NCBI GenBank assembly: GCA_028684095.1
Contig: JAQUGQ010000005.1
Location: 35,004-99,003, forward strand
Direction: 5' to 3'
DNA from: Clostridia bacterium
GTDB taxonomy: Bacteria; Bacillota; Clostridia; TANB77; CAG-465
DNA length: 64,000 bases
In this document: positions 56,401-64,000 of the stretch, one piece after another
Layout: the number at the start of each line of letters is the position of its first letter
How positions within the stretch are numbered: position 1 is the stretch's first letter
Notes under the pieces: model-generated
Databases searched by the model: none
Seen by the model: the letters and a program-made list of their open reading frames with translations, nothing else
Told to the model about the DNA's origin: nothing
Position numbers and translations under genes: made by a program

Positions 56401-57921
56401 TCAATTAATAGCTGAATCTGTTTTTTTGAACTCTTTACCACATAATATAACCTTATTTATAACTTGTTTAAGACTATCGGCCGTATTCGTATTACTTATT
56501 ACACTGTTACTTACAAAACTATCTGAAATACGTGTTAAAACATCTGATAAATTAATATATATATATTCAACATTTTCAAATGAAGTTATATTTAAATCAT
56601 TTGATTTCTTTATTTCGGTTATATTTATTTTTGCATTTTCTGTTAGAAAAACATTTTCTTTATTCAAAAAGCCTATGTATATTTGCAACAATTGATTTAC
56701 TATTAACTCTGAATTTAATTTTTCTTTATTCAAAGTTTTTTCATCAGTAATTAAATTATTTTTAACAACTTTATCAAAAATTTCACTCACGTTTTTCACA
56801 TCTTTTTCCATATTTTGAATAATAGTTTCAGAAGCTATTTTATACATTTGTTCATATTTCTTTTCTTTAGTTTCAGCTATAATTTTATTAGATTGAACAT
56901 TAATACTTTCTACTGTGTTTTCCACTTCAGGTGTATTATCACCAGTTTGATCAACTATTTCAATTTTTGAATTATCGATGTAAGATTGTAAATAAGTCAT
57001 CTCATTATTCATTTTTAAATTAATTAAATATGCTGCTTTTTCTAAATTAATAGTACTACTTACTTCTAAATATTTTTTATTTACATTAAATCTAAATAAC
57101 TTAATATCATCATTAGTCTTTAATATTTTTTCGTAAATTTCATCTAAATTTGTTTGATTAATAAGTACACTTTTAATCTTAGATTTAATAGATAAGATTT
57201 CTTCTTTATATTTATATAAAACGTTAGTATCTTCGGTTGTATCATTTTCAGTAGTTGCTTTAATATATGACAACTCAATTAAAGATAAATTTAAATTTTC
57301 TTCAATCTGTTCAATCTGTTCATTTATACTAGATATAGCCTTATCCTTTTCATTTGAAAAATATCCAGTTATCATTGATAAAAGTTGTTTATCTAAAAAT
57401 TTATTCACACTCTTAGTTTGTTGCAAATAACCTAATAATTTAAATATACAAGTTTGTGCATCTGTTAAAGTCATATTTTTATCTATTTTTACATCACGTG
57501 TAATTACAACTATACTTGAAACTTCAAAAGATTCTATTTTAATACTTTTTTTGTTAACAACACTTTTAATACTATATCCGCTTGCAATATCAACTGTTGA
57601 TACACCATTTCTTATTTTAAGTTTTGAATTAATAATAGAATAAATTCCGAAATATGGGGTATCAATATTTAGTCTCACTGCTGGATATTTTTTATATTCA
57701 GTTAAAGTTCTTGATATTGATATTTTTTCATCTATATTTTTAATTTCTTTATTAATATATGCTAATATTTTTTCAATACTAGTATACTGTGCATCTGTTA
57801 CTTTTACAATAGAAGTAGTATCAATATTTTCTTCAGCTATAGCATATATTAACGTACTGTTAATTGTTATACAAATAACAGCTATAATAATAATTTTTAT
57901 AAACATATTTTTATATAACAT
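56401..57921 (-). CDS. Exported coiled-coil protein of unknown function
   Basis: 506 residues with an N-terminal hydrophobic segment (about 6-26) that may be a signal peptide or anchor. The rest is helical and charged, with coiled-coil stretches near 195-225 (SSINEQIEQIEENLNLSLIE), 240-280 and 350-400. No cysteines outside the last 15 residues, no enzymatic motif seen. GGGAG lies nine bases before the ATG. Directly upstream of the radical SAM gene with a 12-bp overlap of control sequence, so cotranscribed. Confidence 0.6.
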   Translation of the reverse strand: MLYKNMFIKIIIIAVICITINSTLIYAIAEENIDTTSIVKVTDAQYTSIEKILAYINKEIKNIDEKISISRTLTEYKKYPAVRLNIDTPYFGIYSIINSKLKIRNGVSTVDIASGYSIKSVVNKKSIKIESFEVSSIVVITRDVKIDKNMTLTDAQTCIFKLLGYLQQTKSVNKFLDKQLLSMITGYFSNEKDKAISSINEQIEQIEENLNLSLIELSYIKATTENDTTEDTNVLYKYKEEILSIKSKIKSVLINQTNLDEIYEKILKTNDDIKLFRFNVNKKYLEVSSTINLEKAAYLINLKMNNEMTYLQSYIDNSKIEIVDQTGDNTPEVENTVESINVQSNKIIAETKEKKYEQMYKIASETIIQNMEKDVKNVSEIFDKVVKNNLITDEKTLNKEKLNSELIVNQLLQIYIGFLNKENVFLTENAKINITEIKKSNDLNITSFENVEYIYINLSDVLTRISDSFVSNSVISNTNTADSLKQVINKVILCGKEFKKTDSAIN

Positions 57922-58031
57922 CTAATCCAGCTCCCAATGTATATATTATATCATATACGTATATGTATTTCAACTAATTATATATTAAAAATAATTGTAT
58001 TGTAAATGTTTAATAAAATTAAACAAAAAAC

Positions 58032-58060
58032 AGAGAAATAAGTTTAAAGCTTATTTCTCT
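58032..58060 (-). terminator. Terminator after the DUF1653 gene
   Basis: 12- to 14-bp stem (agagaaataag with cttatttctct), short loop, followed on the minus strand by a long T run. Ends the 58067..60175 unit. Confidence 0.88.
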
Positions 58061-58066
58061 ATTTTT

Positions 58067-58312
58067 TCATGAGTCACGTAAATATTCAAATCTATAAATT
58101 TGATTATTTGGATTTTCTCTTCCTTCTGGAACTTTTTCTAAAAACATATCTAATGGTCTTACCCATATATCACCTATATCTTCTCCATATAATTTTATGT
58201 AAATCACCATTTTTTCTAAAGTTTCACTATGTGTCGCAACACCTATAACTTTTGATAGCTTGTCACTACCCTTAAAATGTCTATATATTCCTGGTTTTAA
58301 ATTTCTTTTCAT
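58067..58312 (-). CDS. DUF1653-domain protein
   Basis: 81 residues: LKPGIYRHFKGSDKLSKVIG, VATHSETLEKMVIYIKLYGE and IWVRPLDMFLEKV match the DUF1653 pattern (GxYxHYKG ... VRP). Soluble, function unknown. 15 bp after the metallopeptidase-like gene. Confidence 0.85.
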   Translation of the reverse strand: MKRNLKPGIYRHFKGSDKLSKVIGVATHSETLEKMVIYIKLYGEDIGDIWVRPLDMFLEKVPEGRENPNNQIYRFEYLRDS

Positions 58313-58327
58313 ATTATTCCCCCTAAC

Positions 58328-59170
58328 TTAAAATCTATTCCAATAAAAAGTTGTATTGCTACTACTCTTTAAATTGTCCGTCATTATATCTGTTATATAA
58401 TGTGCCTTTTTATTTATATTACTACCTAAAGCTAAATATTCAGGTACAATTTTAAATGTCATAATTTCAGCGAATATTTCAGCTCTATCTTCTTTTTCAG
58501 ATGTTTTCGAATATTTTGTAACAAAAAATATGTCTGTTTTATTAAAAATATTACTATATATATATTTATCATCTAAATTCTGTGAATTTGATATATATTC
58601 AAAGTTTTCAGGATTAAATTGATTCCAACTTGAAAACATATTTTTTTTACTTATATTTAATTTATATTCAAATATATGAAACAGCTCATGATGTAGAGCC
58701 CTTTCAAAAGTTTCATTATAACTGATATATATTTTAAATTCATTCAACCTATTTCTAGATGCTAAAGCTATATTATTATTATTAAACTTATCTAATAAAA
58801 TAATTGTTAAATTATTCCCCTCAAAAAAATTATCCGGATATTTTTTTAATGTTTTATTTATTTCTGTTAAGTTTTGATATATTTTATATTCATCTTGTTG
58901 TATATTAGCTTCAACTTTAAAAACAGATTCATAAGAATCCCTACCATATAATATGTTTATATTATATTTATCTTTAATATAGTTTGATTCTATATAGTTT
59001 TTGTTAACTATTTCAACATCTTCAAGTGATAAATTCTGAATAATTCCATCATTTGATGAAATTAATTTGAATCCTGATAAAAATATATTAAGCAATAAAA
59101 TGAATAGAATTATATCTGTTATAATTGATAGTCTTTTTGTCTCTATTTTATTTTTTTTACTAATTTCCAA
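58328..59170 (-). CDS. Exported or anchored HExxH metallopeptidase-like protein
   Basis: 280 residues: N-terminal membrane segment (about 15-37), then a soluble domain with HELFH at 161-165 (ALHHELFHIFEYK) and a downstream EDRAEIFAEIM that can supply the third (Glu) zinc ligand. That combination matches the gluzincin-like putative zinc-binding metallopeptidases often annotated in Firmicutes. Not further classified. Twelve bases after the upstream membrane gene. Confidence 0.75.
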   Translation of the reverse strand: MEISKKNKIETKRLSIITDIILFILLLNIFLSGFKLISSNDGIIQNLSLEDVEIVNKNYIESNYIKDKYNINILYGRDSYESVFKVEANIQQDEYKIYQNLTEINKTLKKYPDNFFEGNNLTIILLDKFNNNNIALASRNRLNEFKIYISYNETFERALHHELFHIFEYKLNISKKNMFSSWNQFNPENFEYISNSQNLDDKYIYSNIFNKTDIFFVTKYSKTSEKEDRAEIFAEIMTFKIVPEYLALGSNINKKAHYITDIMTDNLKSSSNTTFYWNRF

Positions 59171-59182
59171 TTTATCCTCCGT

Positions 59183-60175
59183 TTATTCATCTATATATTC
59201 AGTTTCTAATGAATTAATATAGTACTTTTTATCATAAAAATTAGAACTATAAATTTCAGCATCTAATTTAATTTCAGCATCTTCTATACAAATATTGATT
59301 TTCGATATATTACTAAATTTGTTAAATATAGATATATTTTCTAATATATTATTTACATCTTCAGCAAAATTATTCAGCTGATCTGAACTTATTTTATCTA
59401 CCGATTTTGTTATATATACAGTAATATTATTTTTCAAATCATTATATTTAATATCAAATTCAAAATCTGTATACTTAGATAAATCTATCTCATCTGAAAA
59501 TTCATTTTTTAATTGTGCACTATTTAAGGATAATCTACTATTTTCATATCCATCTATTATGTTATCATCTAAATATACTGCAAATTTATATGTAGTGTTA
59601 TCATTATCATCAATATTTTTCACATTAAATGAATAGTATTTATATTTAGTAAATACAAATTTTCCTTCTGAAATCTTAAAATTATTACTATTTGGATAAT
59701 TGGAACTTATATAGTTCTCAATTTTATGTTTGTATTTTAAATACGTATATATATTTCCATTAAAATAGTTATTTAAAAATATACCAGCCAATGCAAGTAC
59801 TATTATTGCTGTTATATTTTTAAAATTACTTTTTTCTATATTGTTTCTTTTTTTATTTAAAAGTCTAATTAAATACATGCCTTCTACTTCACCCATTAAA
59901 ATACATATAAAACAAAATAAACTATACATTAGATTGTATTCAAAACTATAAGTTCCAATAATATATATCGTACAAATAGAAACTAAAAACCCAAATATAC
60001 TTGTTATAACTGGCCTATTAAATACTATCCTGCCTACTAATCCTAGTACAAAAACTAAAGGTAGCAATTTTATTAATATTGGTCCTGTAATACTAGCAAA
60101 TATGATAACTATTATAAGAATTATATAAATAACTCCTTCTATATAACCAAAATATTTATTTTTGAATTTATCCAT
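59183..60175 (-). CDS. Membrane protein of unknown function
   Basis: 330 residues. Five hydrophobic helices in the first 145 residues (e.g. GYIEGVIYIILIIVIIFASI), then a soluble domain of about 185 residues rich in Asn, Ser and acidic residues. No motif recognised. Probably cotranscribed with the metallopeptidase-like gene. AAAAGGTGG precedes the ATG. Confidence 0.65.
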   Translation of the reverse strand: MDKFKNKYFGYIEGVIYIILIIVIIFASITGPILIKLLPLVFVLGLVGRIVFNRPVITSIFGFLVSICTIYIIGTYSFEYNLMYSLFCFICILMGEVEGMYLIRLLNKKRNNIEKSNFKNITAIIVLALAGIFLNNYFNGNIYTYLKYKHKIENYISSNYPNSNNFKISEGKFVFTKYKYYSFNVKNIDDNDNTTYKFAVYLDDNIIDGYENSRLSLNSAQLKNEFSDEIDLSKYTDFEFDIKYNDLKNNITVYITKSVDKISSDQLNNFAEDVNNILENISIFNKFSNISKINICIEDAEIKLDAEIYSSNFYDKKYYINSLETEYIDE

Positions 60176-60240
60176 ATAACCACCTTTTCTGATTTAAATT
60201 ATATAACAAAAAAATACAATTATCAAGTGCTTTTTACAAA

Positions 60241-60292
60241 ATTACATATAAAAAACCAGCACATACTAATGTGCTGGTTTTTTATATGTAAT
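60241..60292. terminator. Very long terminator hairpin after the gene at 60307
   Basis: 24-bp perfect stem (60241..60264 with 60269..60292) and a four-base loop, containing a GC core aaccagcacat / atgtgctggtt and T/A flanks that work on either strand. Confidence 0.88.
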
Positions 60293-60306
60293 TTTTATTA
60301 TTGATT

Positions 60307-60990
60307 CTATTTTTTATCATTATTGATAACAATAAAATCAAACAATACTGTCCACAAACTGTATTCGTAATGCTCATCATATTCTAATTTAAGAGTCTTT
60401 CCTTCTAAATAGTCAAATATAGCCGCTAGAAAAGCTTTTTTACTCTTACTTTTTATATTCAAAATATTTCTAATTTTATTTTTAGCCTCTTTATCACTAT
60501 AAATAGCATTTACTTCCTCGTTAATTTTTAATATTTTAATTGTCTGAACAACACCTTTAGATTTTTCGTCAATTTCATCGATTAAGCAGGTAAGAAAGAT
60601 TTTTGAATTATAAGAAAAAAACTTCTCAACTTTTCCATCAATAATAAGAGGATTATCTCCAATTTTTACGCGGTCATAAGTTAAAGTCACTGGTTGATAA
60701 ATTTCACATAATTGAGTTTTTAATTTAGCATTTCCATTTTTATTCACAAATGTAAGCTTAGCTGGTTTAACTATTAGTGTAAGTTTTAACTTATATTCTA
60801 GCCTTTTAACAAAATCTTTTGTTAATTTAATATTCCGATAAATTTGTTTTATTTGCTCATGAATTGGTACTAACATGTTTACAATTGACTGATTTTTAAC
60901 ATCATAACAAACAAAATCACAAGAAATAATACCTTCAGCATCTAAAATCAAATTTAGGTCATTACACTCCAGGTTAACAGTACTTTCCAT
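60307..60990 (-). CDS. Unknown soluble protein, atypical for the window
   Basis: 227 residues, no signal peptide. The first half (VPIHEQIKQIYRNIKLTKDF) is mixed alpha/beta; the second half has alternating hydrophobics (KVEKFFSYNSKIFLTCLIDE, KILKINEEVNAIYSDKEAKN). A weak SPOCS-like look is not convincing, and I do not assign a family. Single-gene unit with a perfect promoter, a palindrome in the leader, a strong ribosome binding site (GAGGAGG) and a very long terminator. It has one in-frame CGG (60835..60837, Arg in IYRNIK) that cannot be a +1 site, because the shifted frame stops four codons later. Likely acquired. Confidence 0.6.
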   Translation of the reverse strand: MESTVNLECNDLNLILDAEGIISCDFVCYDVKNQSIVNMLVPIHEQIKQIYRNIKLTKDFVKRLEYKLKLTLIVKPAKLTFVNKNGNAKLKTQLCEIYQPVTLTYDRVKIGDNPLIIDGKVEKFFSYNSKIFLTCLIDEIDEKSKGVVQTIKILKINEEVNAIYSDKEAKNKIRNILNIKSKSKKAFLAAIFDYLEGKTLKLEYDEHYEYSLWTVLFDFIVINNDKK

Positions 60991-61012
60991 TTAATAAATT
61001 CCTCCTCTTAAA

Positions 61013-61024
61013 TAACAATTGTTA
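61013..61024. promoter_or_regulatory. Operator-like palindrome before the gene at 60307
   Basis: Perfect 12-bp palindrome taacaattgtta, between the -10 box and the ribosome binding site. A likely repressor site or just AT-rich chance. Confidence 0.4.
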
Positions 61025-61051
61025 CTTAAATCAAATTTTATTTATAAATAT

Positions 61052-61080
61052 ATTATACCATTATATTACTGTCTTGTCAA
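61052..61080 (-). promoter_or_regulatory. Perfect consensus promoter of the gene at 60307
   Basis: On the minus strand TTGACA (61075..61080), 17-base spacer, TATAAT (61052..61057). Confidence 0.8.
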
Positions 61081-61094
61081 TATAAATTATATGA

Positions 61095-62273
61095 CTAATT
61101 TACATAATATTTAATTATCCATGAATCAAGTATATTACTTTTTTTAAAAATACTATTTAATCCATCTTTAAAATATTGGTTCATACTTCTTTTATTTAAA
61201 TCCTCAGTCAAAAATATATCTTTTAAATATATCTCTTCTTCACCTAAATACATTTTTATATTTCCTAAATATGTACCTTTGGGCATAGGTGCATATATTT
61301 CTTTTAAAAACTCCTGTTTCACATAAATATTATCATACTCTTCAGATATTATTGGATATGTCATACTATCTAATATATTAGCTTCATAATACTCATTTTC
61401 ACCTTTTATCACAGGAATTTTAACATACCAATTCATCATTTTAGATAAGTCATCATTTTTATATAATTCAAAAGTTTTATCCATCAAGTCTTTTGCTGTA
61501 TTAAATCTTGTATTTGTATCTGTTGCTCCCAAAACTACAGATATAATTCTAAAGTTATTTTTAGTTCCAGAAGTTATTACGCATCTTTCTGCATTATCTG
61601 TATAGCCTGTTTTTACTCCATCTACATATGCATAACTTTTAAGTAATCTATTTGTGTTATTTAAAGTTCTGGTTGTTTTTCCATATGTAATAGATAAACT
61701 TGTGCTACCTACTATTTTGTTTATAACATCATTTTTAAGTGCATAACTTGTGATAAGAGCCATATCATATGCTGTACTATAATGTCCTTCTACATCTAAA
61801 CCATGAGCATTCTTAAAACTAGTATTAAGTGCCCCAATTTGTTTAGCTTTTTCAGTCATCATCTCAGCAAATTTTTCTATTGTGCCACCAACATGTATAC
61901 CGGTGGTAAATGCTGCATCATTTCCTGATGGTAATAACATACCAACTAATAAATTATATGTTGTTATAGTATCACCTTTTTTTAAACCAAGTTCAGATCC
62001 ACCTACCCAGGTAGCTTCATCAGGTACATTAATAACTTCATTTAAGTCACAATTTTCAATTAATAATATACTTGTCATAACTTTTGTAAGAGATGCAATA
62101 CTTCTTTGTTCATTAGCATTTTTGTCATAAAGTACTCTATGTGTATTATCATCTATTACAACTGCAGCTGGTACATTTATTTTTAAATAATTTTTAGTAT
62201 TAACATACTCACTTGCATATATATTTAAACTGCAAACAAATATTATTAACGATAATACTATTTTTTTTATCAT
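61095..62273 (-). CDS. D-alanyl-D-alanine carboxypeptidase (DacF/DacB type)
   Basis: Low-molecular-weight PBP (peptidase S11) trimming peptidoglycan stem peptides, in sporulating bacteria often of spore cortex or forespore. 392 residues: signal peptide (about 1-20), SLTK catalytic Ser61/Lys64, SGN at 116-118 (PSGNDAAF), KTG at 221-223 (VDGVKTGYTDN), and a C-terminal beta domain with an amphipathic end. Lies 50 bp downstream of spoIVB. Confidence 0.95.
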   Translation of the reverse strand: MIKKIVLSLIIFVCSLNIYASEYVNTKNYLKINVPAAVVIDDNTHRVLYDKNANEQRSIASLTKVMTSILLIENCDLNEVINVPDEATWVGGSELGLKKGDTITTYNLLVGMLLPSGNDAAFTTGIHVGGTIEKFAEMMTEKAKQIGALNTSFKNAHGLDVEGHYSTAYDMALITSYALKNDVINKIVGSTSLSITYGKTTRTLNNTNRLLKSYAYVDGVKTGYTDNAERCVITSGTKNNFRIISVVLGATDTNTRFNTAKDLMDKTFELYKNDDLSKMMNWYVKIPVIKGENEYYEANILDSMTYPIISEEYDNIYVKQEFLKEIYAPMPKGTYLGNIKMYLGEEEIYLKDIFLTEDLNKRSMNQYFKDGLNSIFKKSNILDSWIIKYYVN

Positions 62274-62322
62274 ATTTTTATCACCTAATATTCCAATTGA
62301 ATTAATTAAAGATATTCTAATA

Positions 62323-63384
62323 TTAATTTATATTTGATATATCTTCAATCATATTTTCTATAAATACTCCATATCCTCTTAGTGGATCATTAAGAAAAAC
62401 ATGTGTAACAGCACCAATTAACTTACCATTTTGAATAATTGGACTACCGCTCATACCTTGTATTATTCCTCCTGTTTTGTTTATTAATTTTTCATCTATT
62501 ATTTTTATTATCATATTTTTATTACCAACTGAATTAAGTAAAACCTTTTCTATTTGAATTTTATATGCATTTATAGTATCATTGTCAAGTAAACAATATA
62601 TAATCGCTTCACCTTCTTTAATACCAGATTTTGGTATTATTTCTATACTTTTTTTGTTTTCAAAATATTTTGAGTCATACATTTTACCATATATACCTTT
62701 TTCTGTATTGTGTGTTATCTCACCAATAATATGGTTAGTTATAGTTCCCTTTAATTCTCCAGGAATTCTATTTATCCCTTTTTTTATACTATATATATCT
62801 GTACTTGTTATTCCACCTGATGTTATAGGTAAAATATAGTTTTCTTTAGTTTCTGTTACCGCATGACCAAGAGCTGCAAAATTCAAACTCTTTCTATCAT
62901 AAAAAGTTATAGTTCCAACACCCGCACTACTATCTTTTACCCACAATCCAAGTTTATATTCGTTACTGAGCTCATCAAATGTTGGAGTTACTTCTATTTC
63001 AAATATTTGATCTTTTCTCATTATTTCTAGCTTCATTTTTTGGCCTTTGCTCAACTGTGTGAAATTTTGAAGCTCAGCATTTGATTCTACTTGATTACCA
63101 TCCACTTTAAGTATAACATCAGCTATTTCAAGATTTACATCATCTCTATCCAATCCCATAATTAGTACTCCAGTTGCTAAAAGTTTTATACCTACTGTTT
63201 CACCACCAATAACAATATCCATGTTATTAATTTTTTTTCTAAGATCTTTATTAATACTATATGAATTAACTACATCTGTATAATTTATATATACAAAAAC
63301 AATACTAAGTACAATAATAATACAAGAGATTATAAGTATCCTTGTTTTTTTATTTTCAAATATGTATTTTCTATTTTTTTTCAT
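62323..63384 (-). CDS. spoIVB: SpoIVB serine peptidase
   Basis: Forespore S55 peptidase that triggers sigma-K activation through the SpoIVFB complex. 353 residues: membrane anchor (about 13-31); PDZ-like domain (about 60-130: GVLIMGLDRDDVNLE); catalytic domain with His in NFAALGHAVTE and Ser in IQGMSGSPIIQNG, followed by the conserved GYGVFIENM end. Directly follows a small membrane gene. Firm marker of endospore formation. Confidence 0.94.
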   Translation of the reverse strand: MKKNRKYIFENKKTRILIISCIIIVLSIVFVYINYTDVVNSYSINKDLRKKINNMDIVIGGETVGIKLLATGVLIMGLDRDDVNLEIADVILKVDGNQVESNAELQNFTQLSKGQKMKLEIMRKDQIFEIEVTPTFDELSNEYKLGLWVKDSSAGVGTITFYDRKSLNFAALGHAVTETKENYILPITSGGITSTDIYSIKKGINRIPGELKGTITNHIIGEITHNTEKGIYGKMYDSKYFENKKSIEIIPKSGIKEGEAIIYCLLDNDTINAYKIQIEKVLLNSVGNKNMIIKIIDEKLINKTGGIIQGMSGSPIIQNGKLIGAVTHVFLNDPLRGYGVFIENMIEDISNIN

Positions 63385-63392
63385 TTTTACCT

Positions 63393-63749
63393 CTATAAAT
63401 TAACTCCAATTATTCCACCTATCAAACCTGAAATTACACCAACTGCTAAATATATAGCAACTGTATAAGATAGACTAAAACTTAAAAATATTGCTCCAAT
63501 TAAATATATAGTTACAATTACTAATAAACCAAATATACTTCCGTATACCGCTCCTTTACTTTTTATTTTTCTATTTAAAAAAATTGAATTTAGGAAAATA
63601 GATATACCAATCAAACAATATACAAATATATCCAAATACTTATCATTTATATTAGTATATGCAAAAATAACTGAAGTTACTAATAATAGCAAGAGAATCA
63701 TAACACAAGTAATACCCAAATTTATACCAAAATATTTTAATTTATTCAA
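63393..63749 (-). CDS. TIGR04086-type small membrane protein
   Basis: About 118 residues with four hydrophobic helices. Gly-rich pattern GLLVIVTIYLIGAIFLSF and VGVISGLIGGIIGVNL resembles the TIGR04086 family of Clostridia membrane proteins. TTG start at 63749, eight bases after AAGGAG; a GTG nine bases upstream lies next to that ribosome binding site. Begins the unit leading to spoIVB. Function unknown. Confidence 0.65.
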   Translation of the reverse strand: MNKLKYFGINLGITCVMILLLLLVTSVIFAYTNINDKYLDIFVYCLIGISIFLNSIFLNRKIKSKGAVYGSIFGLLVIVTIYLIGAIFLSFSLSYTVAIYLAVGVISGLIGGIIGVNL

Positions 63750-63883
63750 ACTAATCACTCCTTAATATATTTTATTAGTTAAACCATAAAATATTCATAA
63801 AGATTTTAAAAACAAACTTATTATTGTGTTTTAAATTATTTTTATTTAACTATTATATTTTTCATGTTTTTTCAAATAAACAT

Positions 63884-63902
63884 CCGCCTGTAAAACAGGC
63901 GG
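63884..63902 (-). terminator. 3' hairpin of the structured RNA (terminator-like)
   Basis: 8-bp GC-rich stem (ccgcctgt / acaggcgg) with a three-base loop, the most GC-rich short element in the window, followed on the minus strand by AUGUUUAUUU. Confidence 0.65.
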
Positions 63903-64000
63903 TATTATTTTCGCCCTATAAGGGCATGATACTTGCGAGTACCTAAAAGTACACATTATTACGACAATCGCAATTTATACTCTAGCTACCCTTAAAAGGG
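63884..64000 (-). ncRNA. Structured noncoding RNA, 3' portion (raiA-like candidate)
   Basis: On the minus strand from 64000 down to 63884 there are five consecutive hairpins: CCCUU/AAGGG (63989..64000), UUGCGA/UCGUAA (63959..63973), GUAC/GUAC (63939..63952), GCCCU/AGGGC (63913..63925) and the terminator-like CCGCCUGU stem. Unpaired segments (GGUACUCGCAAGUAUCAUGC, then GCGAAAAUAAUACCGCC) look conserved rather than AT drift, and no ORF is present. From memory this resembles the 3' end of the raiA-motif RNA of Firmicutes; that name is tentative. The 5' part lies beyond the window. Confidence 0.6.

Noticed and set aside
60835..60837. TAT CGG AAT in the gene at 60307 as a seventh frameshift site.
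   Set aside because: The +1 frame stops four codons later (GGA ATA TTA AAT TAA), whereas the zero frame stays open to a terminator.
1..64000. UGA reassignment to Trp or another stop-codon change.
   Set aside because: UGA terminates genes at expected ends (for example glf and the zero frame of mtaB), and Trp positions use TGG.
1..64000. CRISPR arrays, tRNA or rRNA genes, prophage, conjugative element.
   Set aside because: I saw no regularly spaced repeats, no cloverleaf with CCA-type end or rRNA sequence, and no integrase, terminase, capsid or relaxase genes. A tRNA missed by eye is possible.

Overview
The window is very AT-rich, and almost all genes lie on the minus strand. It looks like chromosome from an uncultured, anaerobic, endospore-forming member of the Clostridia (Bacillota). 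The support is spoVS, spoIVB and a sporulation-type D-Ala-D-Ala carboxypeptidase, a radC-mreBCD-mrdA elongasome operon, the era-yqzL-recO order, acetate kinase with phosphotransacetylase, a glmS self-cleaving ribozyme, AGGAGG-type ribosome binding sites, frequent TTG/GTG starts, and TTGACA/TATAAT promoters with 17-base spacers. UGA, UAA and UAG all act as stops.

The main result is a recurrent +1 frame change at CGG codons. Six conserved genes are open only if one C is skipped, and in all six that C is the first base of an in-frame CGG followed by A or T. The genes are mrdA (47..49), mreC (1814..1816), radC (3930..3932), mtaB (6251..6253), an alanine/sodium symporter (21705..21707) and an EamA/SMR-like transporter (28640..28642). 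In each case CGGW must be read as C plus GGW (glycine), the zero frame stops within five codons, and the shifted frame restores a family-typical protein. By-eye inspection of the other genes found in-frame CGG only in a three-gene DUF488/dual-OB island (six codons) and in one isolated gene at 60307 (one codon). I infer that CGG is rare, poorly decoded or unassigned here, and that CGGW is a programmed +1 frameshift site. Systematic assembly error is the main alternative.

Layout by region. 1-4.3 kb: DUF4321-radC-mreB-mreC-mreD-mrdA operon for cell elongation. 4.4-7.0 kb: mtaB and a CapA-like protein. 7.2-9.4 kb: prepilin-like protein, dusB, ylmH. 9.5-10.2 kb: a lone plus-strand pentapeptide-repeat gene. 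10.2-18 kb: oligopeptide-binding-like protein, pta, ackA, an M24 and an M18 peptidase, rodA. 18.2-19.9 kb: DUF488/dual-OB island, probably acquired. 20-23 kb: spoVS, the symporter, galE. 23-26.9 kb: a dockerin-bearing wall hydrolase next to a membrane-anchored cohesin protein. 27-47.7 kb: a surface-polysaccharide locus with glycosyltransferases (several fused or duplicated), UDP-galactopyranose mutase, an ABC-2 polysaccharide exporter, a phosphohexomutase, GtrA and membrane glycosyltransferases. 48-50.3 kb: glmS with its ribozyme. 50.4-58.3 kb: a PHP protein, recO, yqzL, era, three unknown small plus-strand genes, smpB, a TIGR03960 radical SAM protein, an exported coiled-coil protein and DUF1653. 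58.3-63.8 kb: an exported metallopeptidase-like protein, membrane proteins, D-Ala-D-Ala carboxypeptidase, spoIVB and a TIGR04086-type membrane protein. 63.88-64.0 kb: the 3' part of a structured RNA on the minus strand, possibly of the raiA class, which continues past the window.

Much of the content concerns the envelope: peptidoglycan elongation (MreBCD, PBP2, RodA), amino-sugar supply (GlmS), UDP-galactose and UDP-galactofuranose supply (GalE, Glf), glycan assembly and export, and wall hydrolysis. Family calls were made by reading the sequence, without a database search.
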